Positions 61,591 to 64,000 of a stretch of 64,000 bases of DNA are shown here, piece after piece. The DNA comes from Thalassospira tepidiphila MCCC 1A03514. Its GTDB lineage: Bacteria > Pseudomonadota > Alphaproteobacteria > Rhodospirillales > Thalassospiraceae. Where the stretch lies: positions 606,808 to 670,807 of the forward strand of contig NZ_JPVZ01000002.1 of assembly GCF_001662875.1 (NCBI RefSeq), given 5' to 3'. The translations under genes and the position numbers were made by a program. Within the stretch, counting starts at the first letter, position 1; each line of letters opens with the position of its first letter. The notes under the pieces were generated by a model. It saw only the letters and a list, made by a program, of their open reading frames with translations, searched no databases and was not told the origin of the DNA.

Positions 61591-62550
61591 ATGCAGGAAT
61601 TTGTTTCTTTTGGTTTGCATGTTGCCCTGATCCGGCAACTGGCATGGTTGCCGCGGGGCTATGACCTTGTCCCGGGCGGGACGGTTGTAACTTCTGCCAA
61701 GCTGCGTAGCATCATGCTCGCACTTGAAGAGATAAATGGTCCGGCGGTGCTGGTGCGTCTTGGGCGGTATCTGGCCGCAAAGGAACAGGAACCGATCCTG
61801 ACCATGTTGCGCCACTCGGCAACACCGTCGGTGATTGCCGATCGCTGGCGCCGGCTTGAAGGTTATTCACACGCACGTGCGCGCAGCGACTTTTCCGTCA
61901 CCGGAAAATCCATGACCATCCATCGCGGGGTCGTGCGCGGTCAGCCACCGGCACGGGTGGAAAACCTCCTTTTGCTGGGATTTTTGATCGGCTTGCTTGA
62001 GGCGGCCGGGGCCGAGAATATTGATGCCACCATTTTGCCCAGCCACGGTCCGGCAGTGCGTGTAACGCGCAAGGGCCGCATTAGCGACAAACTGGCATTT
62101 TCCGGTCGCGGCCTTCGCTTTCGGATTAACTGGGGCAGTTTCGAACAGGTTTCGTCCTCCTATCCATTCATGGCCAATATGCCCGGCACCGCGCCGTCAA
62201 TCGGGGCGCAACGCCCGATTGTGCAACAACTTTGTACGGTGTTGGAACATGACATCGGGCGTAGCTGGACGATTGATGAAGTTGCTGCTGCGCTTGATAC
62301 ATCCGGGCGCACCTTGCAGCGTCGCTTGCAACAGGCCAACAGCCGGTTTTCTGATCTGTTGCGCCTGGTGCGCGTGCGAGAAGCCTGTAGGCTTTTATAT
62401 GGCACTACCCTTTCGGTTGGTGAAATCGGGTTCTGGTGCGGCTTTACAGATAACGCGCATTTTTCACGCGATTTCAGACGTTTGATGGCGATGCCGCCCT
62501 CGGTCTACCGCGAGGCCAGCATCGGCCATGCCGGGTTGACCCGGGCGTGA
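61591..62550 (+). CDS. AraC family transcriptional regulator
   Basis: This 319-residue protein has an N-terminal domain like the OruR/Arabinose-binding AraC_N group (residues 5-190) and a C-terminal AraC double helix-turn-helix (about 215-310): SWTIDEVAAALDTSGRTLQRRLQ and SVGEIGFWCGFTDNAHFSRDFRRLMAMPPSVYR. The effector and target are unknown; the next gene, 148 bp downstream on the same strand, is a candidate target or a neighbour only. The ATG at 61591 is preferred over the adjoining TTG. Confidence 0.93.
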   Translation: MQEFVSFGLHVALIRQLAWLPRGYDLVPGGTVVTSAKLRSIMLALEEINGPAVLVRLGRYLAAKEQEPILTMLRHSATPSVIADRWRRLEGYSHARARSDFSVTGKSMTIHRGVVRGQPPARVENLLLLGFLIGLLEAAGAENIDATILPSHGPAVRVTRKGRISDKLAFSGRGLRFRINWGSFEQVSSSYPFMANMPGTAPSIGAQRPIVQQLCTVLEHDIGRSWTIDEVAAALDTSGRTLQRRLQQANSRFSDLLRLVRVREACRLLYGTTLSVGEIGFWCGFTDNAHFSRDFRRLMAMPPSVYREASIGHAGLTRA

Positions 62551-62698
62551 TGCCCAACCAGTCTGATGCTGGCCGCGGCCATTTAAGGTGTGCTGGCTGA
62601 TTGCCGGGTGATTGACCTGCCCGGTTTCCTTGGGTATCAGCAGCGCCATGAATGATTTCGTTTAAATCATCGTGCCCCTTCGCATCCATGAGGCTGCC

Positions 62699-63964
62699 AT
62701 GACTGACCCCATCCGTCCTGCAAACGAATATTCCGGTTTTCTGCCGCCGCGTTTTGACAATCGACCGGATGCCGATGATGTTTTGGTCAAAACCTGGACC
62801 GTTGGGGACGCACTGACCGATCATAGCGTGCCGGAAATGCCGGCCGCCCTGTCGCTGTTTTTTGATCTTGTTGCCCCGGCAGCGGGCCGGTCAAATGCAA
62901 CCGGGTTCGCCATGTTGTGGCTGGACCGTCATCCGCATGAAGAACCGGGTTGGCGTCTGTCCATCGGGCATGTCGGATCCGAGGATGATCTGGAATTGGC
63001 GGTGGCCAAACCGTTGGCGCGCCTTGTTGATGCCCTGCCGATGGCCAATTTTGAATGCGAAAACTGGCACATGACCCGCCCACTTTGGCGCAAGCGCGCA
63101 GAGCCGGTAAAGCTTGTTTTCTGGGGCGATTTTGCCAAGCATGCCCGCGCAATCCTTGGGCACAGTGATGCGGCATCTTTCTATCAGCCACTTGGTGCAG
63201 GGCTTCGGTCTGACAATGTCACAAGCATGCTGCCCTTGCTTGAAGACATGCTCGGTGATGCTTTCTTGCAAAACGGCATGGGGTTTGAAGATGCCCTGCG
63301 CCTTGGTATCGCATTGGGGCGCGCACACCTGATCGAAAGCTGGATCGAAGCCGGTGGTTCGGAAAAGGAGCCCTATTTCCGACCGATGAAAATCTGGCAT
63401 CAGGCATGGCTTGCCAATGCGTTGATTGATCCGGCGGTTGCAAGTCTTGCCATGTCGGGCAAGCCGCCGATGCCTGCTCTTGATTTCGGGAATGACAGCA
63501 CACCGGCATCGCGCCGTGCAGCCCTTGATGATGTGTCATCCTGGCTGACGACTGTGTTCTTTAGTGATGAATATCCGGCCCTTCGCAACGCCTTTGTGGC
63601 GGGCGTGCAAAATGCCGTCTGGCTTGATCATGACCTGCAACAATATGTTCAGCCGCAACAACGCTCCGAGATCTTGCAAGGTCTGATGCCTTATTGTCGC
63701 TGGTTCCTGGCCATGGCGCTTTATAACCATCTGGGCAATCTGGCGACGGGAACTGCGCGCGAGGATCAGGTCGCGTTTTACGCGATCATGGTTGATGCCT
63801 TGCCGGAACTGGCACCGCTTGGCGACTTTGCCACCCAGCGCGATATCGAACAGCACATCATCCGGATTGATGCCGCGCGCGCTGCATCGGCATTCGACAC
63901 ACTGGTCCTGCCGTTCTGTGATCTTTTGATGCCGAAGCGCCAATTTGATGCCGCGCGTTCCTGA
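62699..63964 (+). CDS. Uncharacterised protein, 421 residues
   Basis: I do not recognise this protein. It is soluble, mostly helical, without signal peptide or membrane segments, and rich in Trp, Asp and Leu. Visible stretches include LSLFFDLVAPAAGRSNATG, GFEDALRLGIALGRAHLIESW and a C-terminal LPFCDLLMPKRQFDAARS. No catalytic motif stands out. GAGG five bases upstream supports the ATG at 62699. It follows the AraC gene on the same strand. Confidence 0.75.
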   Translation: MTDPIRPANEYSGFLPPRFDNRPDADDVLVKTWTVGDALTDHSVPEMPAALSLFFDLVAPAAGRSNATGFAMLWLDRHPHEEPGWRLSIGHVGSEDDLELAVAKPLARLVDALPMANFECENWHMTRPLWRKRAEPVKLVFWGDFAKHARAILGHSDAASFYQPLGAGLRSDNVTSMLPLLEDMLGDAFLQNGMGFEDALRLGIALGRAHLIESWIEAGGSEKEPYFRPMKIWHQAWLANALIDPAVASLAMSGKPPMPALDFGNDSTPASRRAALDDVSSWLTTVFFSDEYPALRNAFVAGVQNAVWLDHDLQQYVQPQQRSEILQGLMPYCRWFLAMALYNHLGNLATGTAREDQVAFYAIMVDALPELAPLGDFATQRDIEQHIIRIDAARAASAFDTLVLPFCDLLMPKRQFDAARS

Positions 63965-63984
63965 TCACGTGCATGGCATGGGCT

Positions 63985-64000
63985 AAAAAAAACGCCGCCG
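63985..64000 (+). terminator. Probable start of a terminator, cut by the window end
   Basis: A8 followed by CGCCGCCG looks like the 5' arm of a GC-rich terminator after the uncharacterised gene. The other arm is outside the window. Confidence 0.35.

Noticed and set aside
1..64000. CRISPR arrays, insertion sequences, rRNA operons, prophage genes.
   Set aside because: No regularly spaced repeats, transposase or phage structural genes, or rRNA sequences were seen.

Overview
The window looks like chromosomal DNA of a marine alphaproteobacterium of the order Rhodospirillales, most like Thalassospira. This is inferred from protein style, moderately high G+C, a fused trpE(G) gene, a SAM-II riboswitch in front of metZ, and many sensory, c-di-GMP and periplasmic-binding genes. 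No taxonomic search was possible. Most of the window is ordinary core genome. A single perfect 16-bp parS site (12889-12904) and the dnaX-ybaB-recR cluster hint that it lies in the ParB-bound part of the chromosome, possibly near the origin.

Layout. 1-1.5 kb: end of a 3-dehydroshikimate dehydratase-like gene and aroQ (quinate/shikimate catabolism). 1.6-4.8 kb: recR, ybaB, dnaX and the SRP RNA on the minus strand. 5-10.5 kb: NADH pyrophosphatase, a periplasmic binding protein, a DUF1636 metal-binding protein, and two glutathione S-transferase genes, each facing a regulator (LysR and TetR), with operator-like palindromes between them. 10.5-14.8 kb: an unusual redoxin-like/2OG-Fe(II) oxygenase fusion, dapE, parS, dapD and a HAD nucleotidase. 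15-25.3 kb: an EAL protein, a second binding protein, pckA, a HugZ-like protein, and an overlapping response regulator (REC-DUF3369-EAL)/sensor kinase pair. 25.3-34 kb: small stress proteins, a tRNA/rRNA methyltransferase, trpE(G) with a classical WWW leader-peptide attenuator, a K+ channel, trpF, ubiE, ubiB and a GNAT. 34-39.7 kb: chemoreceptor, TPR/glycosyltransferase-like protein, gpt and a sugar dehydrogenase.

39.8-42.0 kb is the accessory region. Directly 3' of tRNA-Gly(CCC) the DNA becomes clearly AT-rich and carries an anti-phage dCTP deaminase (AvcD/Dcd type: P-loop N-terminal domain plus cytidine deaminase domain). A 57-residue unknown protein gene overlaps its 3' end, and a hairpin terminator closes the unit. 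This is the main candidate for a mobile defence system, and the small gene and the upstream non-coding DNA are its least understood parts.

42-64 kb: an ECF sigma factor with a Cys-rich tail next to an ArsI-like lyase, a nuclease, two TrkH potassium transporters flanking asd and a diguanylate cyclase, a self-regulated tetR-yciI-tag operon with four TAGGNCAA half-sites, an orphan sensor kinase, a flavoprotein/TVP38 pair, SAM-II-controlled metZ followed by apaG and folE, cytochrome c', a fructosamine-kinase/low-molecular-weight phosphatase pair, an AraC regulator with a recognisable promoter, and an unrecognised 421-residue protein.
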